In this document: in pieces, positions 17,266 to 25,095 of the stretch
Numbering within the stretch: the stretch's first letter is position 1
Layout of the letters: every line of letters starts with the position of its first letter
Assembly: GCA_030591685.1 (NCBI GenBank)
Contig: JAUVAX010000012.1
Coordinates: 1-62,081 of the forward strand
From: Pseudobdellovibrionaceae bacterium
GTDB taxonomy: Bacteria; Bdellovibrionota; Bdellovibrionia; Bdellovibrionales; UBA1609
Length of the DNA: 62,081 nt
Direction: 5' to 3'
Notes under the pieces: generated by a model
The model's database searches: none
What the model saw: the letters and a program-made list of their open reading frames with translations, nothing else
What the model was told of the DNA's origin: nothing
Translations under genes and position numbers: made by a program

Positions 17266-18906
17266 TTTTTTAAAATTTGCACGGTGGGCAATCGGTAATC
17301 GGCGCCCGCGCCCAAAAGCTCTTTCGCTTAATTTTAAAATTGGCGGCGCTTGCCAGCGTTTGAACTCTGTTTTCATTAATGCGCTCACGACCCTTTTATC
17401 TATAGGCGTTTTTGGAGCTTTACCCTGAGTGACTATCTTAAACACAGACCTGTCGAGCCATTCGTATTTCGGCAAGGACTCCTCGTCAGTTTGATCTGGC
17501 CTGAGCTCTGCTGAGGGCGGACGGTCAATTATAAATCGAGGGATCACCTCGGAGTCTTTATTAATAAACTCCGCCAGCTCAAAAACTTCTGTTTTTAATA
17601 AGTCCCCAATGGGCGAAAGCCCCCCACAAAGGTCTCCGTACAGGGTACTATACCCCATTGATAGTTCACTTTTATTGCTTGTATTTAAAAGCAAACTATT
17701 TTTTAAATTTGCATAACTCATTAACAAAAGACCTCTTGTTCTCGCCTGCAGGTTTTCATGCATTAACCCAAACTCTTGTGCCCCGAGGGCGTCCTCAATA
17801 ACATTGACCTCCTCTTTATAAAGTCCTTCAATAGGCATCTCTAAAAACTTTGCGCCAATATTACTTGCTAACTTTTTTGCTGAAGACAAAGACTTTGGGT
17901 CATTGAAGGCTCCGGGCATAGCTATACATGTAACATTTTTTGGTCCCAATGCCTTTACAGCGGCGCAAGCAACAACGGCAGAGTCTATTCCCCCACTAAG
18001 TCCCAGGTGGACTCCATTAAGTCCTGTTTTATTAACAAAGTCTCTAATCCCTAAGCTAATAGCCTCATGGTTTCGCTGCGTCTTATTTTGTATGCCCACC
18101 CTTTTTTGGCCATTAGTTATTTGGTTTGTTTTTTTATCAAAAGATACACTCACCAAGTCTTCTTTAAAAAATTCAGCACGAGCCACAATGTTTGCTTTTT
18201 TATCAATGGCAAAGCTCCCGCCATCAAATACAAGCTCGTCTTGTGCCCCAACCATATTTGTATAAATCATAGGGCACTTAAATAGCTCTACCATTTTTTT
18301 TGTCACGTAAAGTCGTTGTTTTAATTTTTCAGCACAATAGGGGGATGCTGATATATTTAAAACCATATCAAAGCGTTGGCCTTTTAAACCCTTCATTGGG
18401 TTTGTTTTGTATTTTGATGTTTTATGACCCGGCAAAGTCCAGGCCCAAATGTCTTCACAAACTGTCACTAAAAAAGTTTTCCCTTTAAACTTAAGTATGT
18501 TTTTACTCACATCACCCTCTTCAATGTGTCGAGCCTCGTCAAAAACATCGTAAGTAGGGAGTAATTGCTTATTAAAAATTTTAGTTTTTTTACCTGATTG
18601 GGCAAAGACTGCTGAATTAAAATAAGGGCGCCCATTTGTGTTTTTATTTTCACAAATAGCTCCAAAAAGAACACCCACACCTTGTGGGATTTTTTTTTGC
18701 ACCTGTTCAATCATTCGAATTTGTTTTTTCACAATATAGTCATACTCTAACAAATCAAAGGGGTGATACCCAAACAAGCACGATTCTGGAAAGATCACTA
18801 AATCGGACCCCTCATTGCAGGCTCTTTTCACATAAGAAATAATTAACTTTAAATTATATTCAAAGTCCCCTAGGACTGGGTTTATTTGAGCTAATGAGAT
18901 TTTCAT
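17257..18906 (-). CDS. nadE: Glutamine-dependent NAD synthetase
   Basis: 549 aa, two domains. The N-terminal nitrilase-fold glutaminase has the triad Glu41 (FPES), Lys113 (FNKQLLP) and Cys150 (VTVCEDIW). The C-terminal NAD synthase has the ATP pyrophosphatase loop SGGIDS at 304-309. It makes NAD from deamido-NAD using ammonia channelled from glutamine. Length and order fit the glutamine-dependent enzymes rather than short ammonia-dependent NadE. The ATG is preceded by AGGAGG-like sequence (minus strand of about 18915-18925, cctatata side). Confidence 0.95.
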   Translation of the reverse strand: MKISLAQINPVLGDFEYNLKLIISYVKRACNEGSDLVIFPESCLFGYHPFDLLEYDYIVKKQIRMIEQVQKKIPQGVGVLFGAICENKNTNGRPYFNSAVFAQSGKKTKIFNKQLLPTYDVFDEARHIEEGDVSKNILKFKGKTFLVTVCEDIWAWTLPGHKTSKYKTNPMKGLKGQRFDMVLNISASPYCAEKLKQRLYVTKKMVELFKCPMIYTNMVGAQDELVFDGGSFAIDKKANIVARAEFFKEDLVSVSFDKKTNQITNGQKRVGIQNKTQRNHEAISLGIRDFVNKTGLNGVHLGLSGGIDSAVVACAAVKALGPKNVTCIAMPGAFNDPKSLSSAKKLASNIGAKFLEMPIEGLYKEEVNVIEDALGAQEFGLMHENLQARTRGLLLMSYANLKNSLLLNTSNKSELSMGYSTLYGDLCGGLSPIGDLLKTEVFELAEFINKDSEVIPRFIIDRPPSAELRPDQTDEESLPKYEWLDRSVFKIVTQGKAPKTPIDKRVVSALMKTEFKRWQAPPILKLSERAFGRGRRLPIAHRANFKKLK

Positions 18907-18993
18907 AAAAAGAAATATATAGGAGGTTGTTTATCTTTGTCCAGAACGATTCATTTAAAGTTCTAAACTTGCATCATCGCCCCGGGATTTAGA

Positions 18994-19392
18994 TTAATTA
19001 GGAAGGCTCGTCTCTACAAACAGCTTGTCCTCTATAGGAATTCGACCTGTTAATCCTTCAGAATAAGCGTGCCAATAACAAATCTCTTGTTCTGGATGCT
19101 TCCAGCAAAAAAGACCATCACCAGAGTCAAAGTCCACAAGCCATAGTCCCTTTGGAATGCCCCCTAATCGTGAAATTTTAGAGTTCCACTCTGAAAGCAG
19201 TTCATTTACTTGTGCTTCAAGCTCGTCAATTAATTTAAAATTATCTATGTCTATTGTCGATAACCGCGAAAGCAGTGACTCTACTTTATCTCTGTATTCT
19301 TCTGTAATTTTACGAACTACAGGTAAAATCTGTTTTGCCTGTACCAACGTAAAATTTCCGCTTCTGTTTATAGAAACAACTTGAGACTCCAC
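18994..19392 (-). CDS. DUF2203-family protein
   Basis: 132 aa. Matches the DUF2203 pattern as I know it: FTLVQAKQILPVVRKI at the start, a helical middle, then GLWLVDFDSGDGLFCWKHPEQEICYWHAYSEGLTGRIPI with the family's C-W...I-x-Y-W-H and G-R-x-P-I. Function of the family is unknown. It stands between nadE and the pilin-like gene with its own spacing of about 90 to 140 bases on either side. Confidence 0.7.
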   Translation of the reverse strand: MESQVVSINRSGNFTLVQAKQILPVVRKITEEYRDKVESLLSRLSTIDIDNFKLIDELEAQVNELLSEWNSKISRLGGIPKGLWLVDFDSGDGLFCWKHPEQEICYWHAYSEGLTGRIPIEDKLFVETSLPN

Positions 19393-19534
19393 TCATTACC
19401 CCCTCAAACTAAAACCACTGATTTCACCTCTATAAGTACTTATTTACTAAAAATTAAGAAAACTCAACTCGCGAAGTGTTTTGAAAAATTATTCCAATTT
19501 ACCGGGCTGCGTCGTTGGTAAAAAGGTGTCACTT

Positions 19535-20410
19535 TTATTCCATAGATTTACTTATTTGCATGGCCTGGCTGCCGAAAAACAGGATAATGGCTAAAATAAT
19601 AATTATTATTATAAAATATCTTAAAAATTTGCCAAAGCCCATCTCCTCGACCTCTAACTTATGATCTTTTACGAAAGTTCTTTTTTTAACAATAAATTGA
19701 GCATTTTTATCATTCGCCTTTGAGCCCGTGCTTTTTATGCTCGTTTTAATCGGGGCTCGGTCCTTTTTTTGACTTTCAGGATCATCAATATAATACCCCT
19801 CGCCATTTATGAACTCCACTGAAGAGGACTGACCATCGCTTGTTTTTGTTTTTACACTTATCGCCACTTCCGAGTCAGAAACATCACCTGACCCCCCCTT
19901 TGATTTTTTACCAGAGCCGCCACCGCCCCGACGGCCCCTTTTGTTTGAAGCAAGAAAGCTATTTTTTGATCCGCCTCCATCAGTCCCCGACCCAGAGCCT
20001 GAGTAGCCCGACCCAGAACCCCCTCCCACGCCGGAACCAGACCCGCCTCCGTCCTCAGATGAGTCTCCTGCGCTACCGCCCCCATTACCAGACTTTGATG
20101 GGGGTCGGCCACTGGCTAGACTAAACTCTGCATGCTCGTCTTGGCAGACTCCCTTTGAACCTGAGCCTTTGCTATTTAGACTGGGAAGCTCCCCTGTTTC
20201 TAAAAGGCACGTTAAATACTCTCCAAAATAATTACTCGCAAAATTTTTAAAGGCATCATTAAACTGATAGGCCGAACCAACAATAAGTCCAACCACTAGG
20301 ACCAACATCAAGATAAACTCAGTAGCTCCCTGGCCTGATTGTGAAAAATAAGTAGAGTTTTTAATTCTACCTTTTAACTTTCTACATAAACTCTTTATAA
20401 TATACATCAT
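19535..20410 (-). CDS. Long Flp-pilin-like protein with Gly/Ser-rich linker and second membrane segment
   Basis: 291 aa. The N-terminus is a class III (Flp) prepilin: positively charged leader, cleavage site SG/QGATEF with Gly26 and Glu31, then a hydrophobic helix (32-48). This is nearly the same as the true pilin at 21870 (QGATEY). Two cysteines follow (LTCLL and GVCQ), then about 70 residues of Gly/Ser with few charges (about 95-175), a basic patch, a folded-looking charged part, and a second hydrophobic helix of mostly Ile near the C-terminus (about 262-283). An assembled Flp pilin is normally 50-70 residues, so this is not an ordinary subunit. It might be an anchor or tip protein. It is divergent from the TPR lipoprotein gene, start codons touching. 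Confidence 0.65.
   Translation of the reverse strand: MMYIIKSLCRKLKGRIKNSTYFSQSGQGATEFILMLVLVVGLIVGSAYQFNDAFKNFASNYFGEYLTCLLETGELPSLNSKGSGSKGVCQDEHAEFSLASGRPPSKSGNGGGSAGDSSEDGGGSGSGVGGGSGSGYSGSGSGTDGGGSKNSFLASNKRGRRGGGGSGKKSKGGSGDVSDSEVAISVKTKTSDGQSSSVEFINGEGYYIDDPESQKKDRAPIKTSIKSTGSKANDKNAQFIVKKRTFVKDHKLEVEEMGFGKFLRYFIIIIIILAIILFFGSQAMQISKSME
20373..20401 (+). promoter_or_regulatory. Probable promoter giving a leaderless tad-operon lipoprotein mRNA
   Basis: Perfect TATAAT at 20396-20401, with TTTAAC (20373-20378) 17 bases upstream as a weak -35. The expected start of transcription is within about three bases of the ATG at 20411, and no Shine-Dalgarno is present. The box lies inside the coding start of the divergent pilin-like gene. 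Confidence 0.5.
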
Positions 20411-21607
20411 ATGGTTTATCGGTATATTTTATGCTTTTTTATAGTTTTCAGCCTGCTGGGCTGCCATCTTCAAACTTATCCCGTGGCTAATGCCGCCAAG
20501 GGCAGTGGTTCTGCCCCCTCAGCCTTGGGGCCTAAGCAGCTCTACAGACCCCTTTCGCCCTACAAAAAGCAACCCCCGCCAAAAGGACTTAAACTCAGCG
20601 AGACCCCCTCTCACGTTCAGAGCAAAGTTAAATCTCTTCAGGCCCAGATTAAGTCTAAGCCTGAAAGCCAAAAGGTACGGCAAAAATTAATTAAGCTTCT
20701 TTATCGCTCCAAACTCTATGAGCTAGAGATTGAAACAGGCCTCCCTTACCTAGAGGAGCTCAGCAAATCCTCAAAGTTATTTTTATCAAAAGCTCTACAA
20801 AACCGCTATCTCTACGAGCAACAGTCAAAGGTTCTGTTGTCTATTGTGGATTCAAAAAAAGAGGACTTCAGGGTATTCCACTCCCTCGGTCTAGCCCATT
20901 ACAGGCTTAGAAATGCCGAATTGGCTGTTACTTATTTAAGGTCGTCCATTGAGGAAAGTAATAACTATTACCCTTCTTATAAAACATTACTTGAGCTTTT
21001 TAGAGAAACCGAAAACAACTATGAAAGTCGTGAGCTTTTAAAAATTATGCTCCATCGCTTTAACGAACGACCCGAAATACTCGATGGACTTTGTGAACTG
21101 AACTTCAAAGACACCTATATTGAGCCCGGTATTAAGTACTGTTTAAAGGCCTACAAAAAGGGCAAAAAAGATGGGCAAAACCTAACCTACTTAGGGTTAC
21201 TTTTTAAGCTCTCTGACGACCTCAGTAAGGCTAAAAGCACACTGATAAAGGCCGCCAGGGATTTTAAAAAAAATGAATTCTCGCAGTGGGCGGCCGGACA
21301 AATGTACTTTGATGCAAAAAACTATTCAGCGGCTAAGAGGTATTTTTTAAGTGGCATTGCTGCTAACCCCAAAAAAGCCAGAAACCATCTGGGGCTCGCC
21401 GCAAGTTACTTTGCTTTAAATCAGTTTGAACCGGCTCTAGCTGAGTATATTTTATCTTGCTCACTTAACCAAGGGCTCACTAAAACGCCCTTCTTAGTGG
21501 CCGCATCAAAGGTGAGAATGGCAAAAAATTATGATTGGATAAAAAAGTATGACCGTAAATCTCACCAGTGTCGATTTTCAAGCCCGCGACAAGCGAGACC
21601 TCGTTAA
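20411..21607 (+). CDS. TPR lipoprotein of the tad locus (TadD-like)
   Basis: 398 aa. Lipoprotein signal with lipobox SLLGC and Cys18, a Pro-rich stretch, then several TPR repeats (LGLAHYRLRNAELAVTYL, TYLGLLFKLSDDLSKAKSTL, AAGQMYFDAKNYSAAKRYF, HLGLAASYFALNQFEPALAEY). Tad systems use a TPR lipoprotein (TadD) to localise or stabilise the secretin; no other candidate is in the locus, so this one likely fills the role. It lies just upstream of the Flp pilin in the same direction. Confidence 0.7.
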   Translation: MVYRYILCFFIVFSLLGCHLQTYPVANAAKGSGSAPSALGPKQLYRPLSPYKKQPPPKGLKLSETPSHVQSKVKSLQAQIKSKPESQKVRQKLIKLLYRSKLYELEIETGLPYLEELSKSSKLFLSKALQNRYLYEQQSKVLLSIVDSKKEDFRVFHSLGLAHYRLRNAELAVTYLRSSIEESNNYYPSYKTLLELFRETENNYESRELLKIMLHRFNERPEILDGLCELNFKDTYIEPGIKYCLKAYKKGKKDGQNLTYLGLLFKLSDDLSKAKSTLIKAARDFKKNEFSQWAAGQMYFDAKNYSAAKRYFLSGIAANPKKARNHLGLAASYFALNQFEPALAEYILSCSLNQGLTKTPFLVAASKVRMAKNYDWIKKYDRKSHQCRFSSPRQARPR

Positions 21608-21678
21608 ATCTTTAACTGCCCCCCCTCGGGCCTGCGTTTTTTTTGCATCTCAAAATGAGACGCTTTCAACGTATAGTT

Positions 21679-21707
21679 TTGCTCTGTCCGTTTTTTACAT
21701 ATATAAT
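21679..21707 (+). promoter_or_regulatory. Probable promoter of the flp-tad operon
   Basis: TTGCTC (21679-21684), 17 bases, perfect TATAAT (21702-21707). Predicted start near 21714 gives a leader of about 155 bases before the pilin ATG. The 262-base gap 21608-21869 also holds a small tctca/tgaga hairpin near 21646-21662, which may end the TPR gene transcript. Confidence 0.45.
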
Positions 21708-21869
21708 TGATCGTAGGGGCGACATTGTCTCACTTTAAGTCACTAAGCGGTCTTAAGTCTTCTTTTGAAATTTTTTTAACTGAAAATTCAATTAAGGCTG
21801 AGTTGCTAATGTTGCAAAAATGTAAAACCGATAAGCTCTCAGTGAATATGCAAAACAGGAGAAAGCAAT

Positions 21870-22058
21870 ATGAAAAAAATTAAAAATACCATCAGTCGCC
21901 TCATAAAAGATGAATCTGGACAGGGCGCTACTGAGTACATTTTACTTCTTGTCGTCGTTGTGGGCCTCGTTGTTGCCTTTGGACCAAAAATTAAAGGCCT
22001 TGTTGAGGGTAAACTTAATGAAGTCTCGAGCTTATTTGGCGAGGTCACTGGTAAATAA
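21870..22058 (+). CDS. flp: Flp/Tad major pilin
   Basis: 62 aa. Charged leader MKKIKNTISRLIKDESG, cleavage between Gly17 and Gln18, then QGATEY with Glu22 and Tyr23 (the Flp motif) and a hydrophobic helix of Leu and Val. The mature pilin would be about 45 residues. It polymerises into the Flp pilus through the TadA/TadB machine encoded downstream. Shine-Dalgarno AGGAG lies eight bases before the ATG. Confidence 0.92.
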   Translation: MKKIKNTISRLIKDESGQGATEYILLLVVVVGLVVAFGPKIKGLVEGKLNEVSSLFGEVTGK

Positions 22059-22082
22059 ACGAAAATCCATAGGCTTTAAATT

Positions 22083-22280
22083 ATGATGACAACAGAAATG
22101 GTTCTTTTGCTTGCGGTATATGCCTTTGTGCTCTTAGGTGTGTTTTTAGGCCCTGGTGGGCCAGTGAACACCTATAAAACAGCCGCCCCTAATTTGGCCG
22201 GACATATTGAAAGAAACATTTCTACCGGGCGGGGGTTCACTGACAAACAAGGCGCTCACCCCATTGACTGGATAAAATAA
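22083..22280 (+). CDS. Small membrane protein of the tad operon, unknown
   Basis: 65 aa. One N-terminal hydrophobic helix (about 5-24, acidic Thr-Glu before it) and a polar tail with no cysteines. It lacks a prepilin site (no Gly-x4-Glu). It starts 24 bases after the pilin stop and runs in the same direction, so it is probably translated with the pilin. I do not recognise a family. Weak Shine-Dalgarno; the double ATG leaves the exact start open. Confidence 0.55.
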   Translation: MMTTEMVLLLAVYAFVLLGVFLGPGGPVNTYKTAAPNLAGHIERNISTGRGFTDKQGAHPIDWIK

Positions 22281-22364
22281 ACAGGTTTTTAGTCGAGCTA
22301 CAGTTACCATGTGTATGTAAGTTCGTATTATAATATTTGTTTAAAACCAAGGTAGGTTTATAAC

Positions 22365-22886
22365 GTGTTTTTTGAAACTCAAGCCTCATGGCTTTATTTA
22401 ATTGCACCCAGTGCCGTTTTAATTGCGGGCCTTATTGATGACCTTCGATCAAAAAAAATTCATAATAAATTAGTTATTTTGCTTCTTGCGCTTGCTGCGA
22501 TTTATCAATTTGTAGTTTTTGGTCAACCCGGCCTTGTTAATGGGCTTATGGCGAGTGGCTTTGCTTTGCTGATTTTTTTACCCATGGTGCTTTCACGAAT
22601 GCTCGGCGCCGGGGATATGAAACTCATGCTCGCTTTTGGTATGAGCACCCTGTGGATCAATGTTTTATGGACCAGTGTTTATGCCATTATTTGGGGCGCT
22701 GTTTTTGGAATACTCCATGCTCTGTTACAAAAAAAATTCAAGCACTTGTTTTTTAACACCATCAATTTAGTCGCCTCAAAGGGCAAGGTCTCCTCTGAAA
22801 CACAAAAAATCCCCTTTACCGTCCCTCTTTTACTCGGCTGGATCCATCAAATTATAGCCTCCTCTACAAATGGGGGGTTGTGGTGA
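22365..22886 (+). CDS. tadV: Prepilin peptidase TadV/CpaA (A24 family)
   Basis: 173 aa, multi-spanning. Two catalytic aspartates: Asp25 in GLIDDLRSKKIHN and Asp84 in GAGDMKLM (GxGD motif). It cuts the leader from Flp prepilins at the inner membrane and is the size of the short CpaA/TadV peptidases without the methylase domain. GTG start. It overlaps the following minor pilin by four bases. Confidence 0.9.
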   Translation: MFFETQASWLYLIAPSAVLIAGLIDDLRSKKIHNKLVILLLALAAIYQFVVFGQPGLVNGLMASGFALLIFLPMVLSRMLGAGDMKLMLAFGMSTLWINVLWTSVYAIIWGAVFGILHALLQKKFKHLFFNTINLVASKGKVSSETQKIPFTVPLLLGWIHQIIASSTNGGLW

Positions 22887-23143
22887 ATAAACTCAACTCT
22901 CATCGAGGGCAAATGGCCGTTGAGGCGGTTTTAATTTTAACGCTGCTTTTAGGTGTTTCAGTTATGGTTTCTAATTATTTTAAAAGCGAGGAACTTTTAA
23001 TTCGTTTTATACAGAACCCCTGGGGAAAGGTCTCTGGGCTCATTCAAAACGGCCAGTTTTTGCCGCCAGAGGACTCTTTACACTTACATCCAAATAACCG
23101 TGACACACGTTTCTTGTCAGTCATAGGGGAGGACCCTAAATGA
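22883..23143 (+). CDS. Minor pilin-like protein 1 of the tad operon
   Basis: 86 aa from GTG at 22883, chosen because GGGGGG (22872-22877) then has five-base spacing; a GTG three bases earlier is the alternative. Prepilin-like start RG/QMAVEA with Gly9 and Glu14 followed by a hydrophobic helix. TadE/TadF-type minor pilins share this layout. The remainder is short and polar. It overlaps the next gene by four bases. Confidence 0.65.
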   Translation: MNKLNSHRGQMAVEAVLILTLLLGVSVMVSNYFKSEELLIRFIQNPWGKVSGLIQNGQFLPPEDSLHLHPNNRDTRFLSVIGEDPK

Positions 23144-23775
23144 GTTTACGCAATAACCGAGGGTTTTTAGCTGCTGATTTTATTTTCTCTATGATTTTAG
23201 TTATGGGGTTTGGCTCTATATTATTTGCGGTCTCTCTAACGCTAACAACTGTTGAAATCACTCAGTACATTGCCTTTTCAACAGCAAGAACTTTTTTTGC
23301 AGGGCATATAAACTCCGAGACTCAAGGTGAAATCGCGATTCAGAAGTACGTCTCTCTTGTTGAAAGCGATGCTTTTGGACCTCTTCTTCATAGCTCTTGG
23401 TTTGATGCCCCCCCCCTCGGCCCGTCGGGAATGGGAGATCATACAACCTCTGGCAAGCACAATTTAAGTCATGGGGCTACTTATAGCCCCTCAAGTAGCG
23501 GCTTAAATATGTTTTATGGAATTTCGGTAAACTTGCTTATGCCCTTGATGGCTTTAAACGTCCCCTTTTTTGGCCCAACAAGTAGAAATTTGGATGAGCC
23601 TAGTGGTGGCTTTAGTTCTGTTTTAACGGCCTTTTTGGGGCGTGAGATCACTCAAAAAAAATGTTCTGAATTTGTACGCGATCGCCTTTCACGTATTTTA
23701 ACTCTTCATAGCAGTTATAACACCGCCTCAAGTGGGTCTACAAATTACACGCCGGTGGTGGACAATGGCTGTTAG
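23140..23775 (+). CDS. Minor pilin-like protein 2 of the tad operon
   Basis: 211 aa. Starts MSLRNNRG/FLAADF, a prepilin-like site in which the usual Glu at +5 is Asp13, then a hydrophobic helix to about residue 36. A Gly/Ser/Pro-rich middle and a C-terminal part with Cys near 172 and at the last residue (211) suggest a secreted domain, possibly disulphide-bonded. It probably corresponds to a TadE/TadG-like minor pilin. It overlaps the previous gene by four bases and the next by eleven. Confidence 0.65.
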   Translation: MSLRNNRGFLAADFIFSMILVMGFGSILFAVSLTLTTVEITQYIAFSTARTFFAGHINSETQGEIAIQKYVSLVESDAFGPLLHSSWFDAPPLGPSGMGDHTTSGKHNLSHGATYSPSSSGLNMFYGISVNLLMPLMALNVPFFGPTSRNLDEPSGGFSSVLTAFLGREITQKKCSEFVRDRLSRILTLHSSYNTASSGSTNYTPVVDNGC

Positions 23776-24262
23776 AACCACTATTTTGGCCCCTATCAAA
23801 ACCCCAAAGGCTAAAAATAATAAGGGCATGGCCACTTTAGAGAGCCTGCCTTTACTCGTCATCTTTGTTATTCTCACAAGCTACACCATGGGTTTTTTTG
23901 GAGTTATACACACGGCTATACTACACAGTATAGCCGCCAGAACTTACGCCCTTGAAACCTTTAGAAATCGCTCTGATTTAACTTTCTTTAGGCATGATGG
24001 TAATGAGCCTCCAAAACAGTTTCAAACAAAAGGCTTTCGACTGCATACTATTGTTGAGCGCTCTGCTGGCGAATCTGTGTTTCCTGCCACAAAACGAGAC
24101 ATTGTCTTTGGGCGACCCCTGCCCCAGGTAAACCATAACAAGCCTAACGTTCATAATGAAAAAATTCATGATATCAAACCGAGAAACCGATTAGGCGTTA
24201 ATCCCGTGTGGATCATGGTGTCTTATGGCATCTGCATAAATGCAACCTGTGGCGATAATTAA
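23765..24262 (+). CDS. Minor pilin-like protein 3 of the tad operon
   Basis: 165 aa from ATG at 23765, which has GGTGG shortly before it; an in-frame ATG at 23732 lies deeper inside the upstream gene and is less likely. Prepilin-like site KG/MATLES with Gly21 and Glu26, then a hydrophobic helix. The C-terminal part ends with two cysteines in CINATCGDN. Third of three consecutive minor pilin-like genes. Confidence 0.65.
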   Translation: MAVRTTILAPIKTPKAKNNKGMATLESLPLLVIFVILTSYTMGFFGVIHTAILHSIAARTYALETFRNRSDLTFFRHDGNEPPKQFQTKGFRLHTIVERSAGESVFPATKRDIVFGRPLPQVNHNKPNVHNEKIHDIKPRNRLGVNPVWIMVSYGICINATCGDN

Positions 24263-24273
24263 GGAGTCCAGTA

Positions 24274-25089
24274 GTGAACCCCAATGAGACACGTACATTA
24301 TGGATTTCAGTTTTTGCAGCTCTTTTTGCTGTATTTTTACTTTATAGCTATACCCAAGAAAAATCAGATCAACTTACCCGAGATTTTGGCACCATGAGTA
24401 ATGTTGTTGTTGCCGTTAAGGACATTAATGAAATGCAGTCCATTGATGAGACCATGCTCCGCATTGAGGAGAGACCAAGTACCTTTGTCCACGTAGATGC
24501 GCTCAATAACCCCGAACTGGCTGTGGGAAAGGTCGCTCTCGCTCCTATTAAAAAAAATGAGGTCTTATTACAATCAAAAATGCTACTCCCGGGCCCCGTA
24601 ACGGGCCTCTCACTGCAAGTAAATCCCGGCAAAAGAGCCGTCACCATACCCATTGACGAAATGCGAGGGGTGGGCAAGCTCATTAAACCTGGGGACAGAG
24701 TTGATATTGTCGGCGCTCTCACTGTTGGCTCTGGTGTTAACCAAAAAAAGGAAGTTCGCACTCTCTTACAAGACATCCCTATTTTAGCAACAGGGGTGCG
24801 TATTGCTAACGAATTACCACGACTCGTTGAACCCAGTGGTAAAAACTTAATTATTAAAAACTTAAGGTCTGACACCAATTTTAACAACGTCACTGTTGAG
24901 GTTTCACCAAAGCAAGCACAGAGTTTGATTTACATTTTATCAACCTCTCCAGGGTCATTATTTTTAACCCTAAGACACCCCAGTGACGTCGGGCCAAAGG
25001 CCAATTTACCAACTACGACTGTAGAGTCTTTGAGGGGTAACTTTAGAAGTGCCTCCACCTATAAGAAAACAAAGAAAAGAAGAAGGTGA
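24274..25089 (+). CDS. cpaB: Flp pilus assembly protein CpaB/RcpC
   Basis: 271 aa, GTG start with AAGGAG seven bases before. N-terminal membrane anchor, then a SAF domain (VVVAVKDINEMQSID) and the RcpC-type domain (RAVTIPIDEMRGVGKLIKPGDRVDIVG). CpaB is a periplasmic part of the Tad apparatus that works with the secretin. A Lys/Arg tail closes the protein. Confidence 0.9.
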   Translation: MNPNETRTLWISVFAALFAVFLLYSYTQEKSDQLTRDFGTMSNVVVAVKDINEMQSIDETMLRIEERPSTFVHVDALNNPELAVGKVALAPIKKNEVLLQSKMLLPGPVTGLSLQVNPGKRAVTIPIDEMRGVGKLIKPGDRVDIVGALTVGSGVNQKKEVRTLLQDIPILATGVRIANELPRLVEPSGKNLIIKNLRSDTNFNNVTVEVSPKQAQSLIYILSTSPGSLFLTLRHPSDVGPKANLPTTTVESLRGNFRSASTYKKTKKRRR

Positions 25090-25095
25090 CCACTT

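Noticed and set aside
19840-20124. Frames of about 85-95 codons on both strands within the Gly/Ser-rich part
   Set aside because: They arise from the low-complexity codons of the pilin-like gene and lack starts with ribosome sites.
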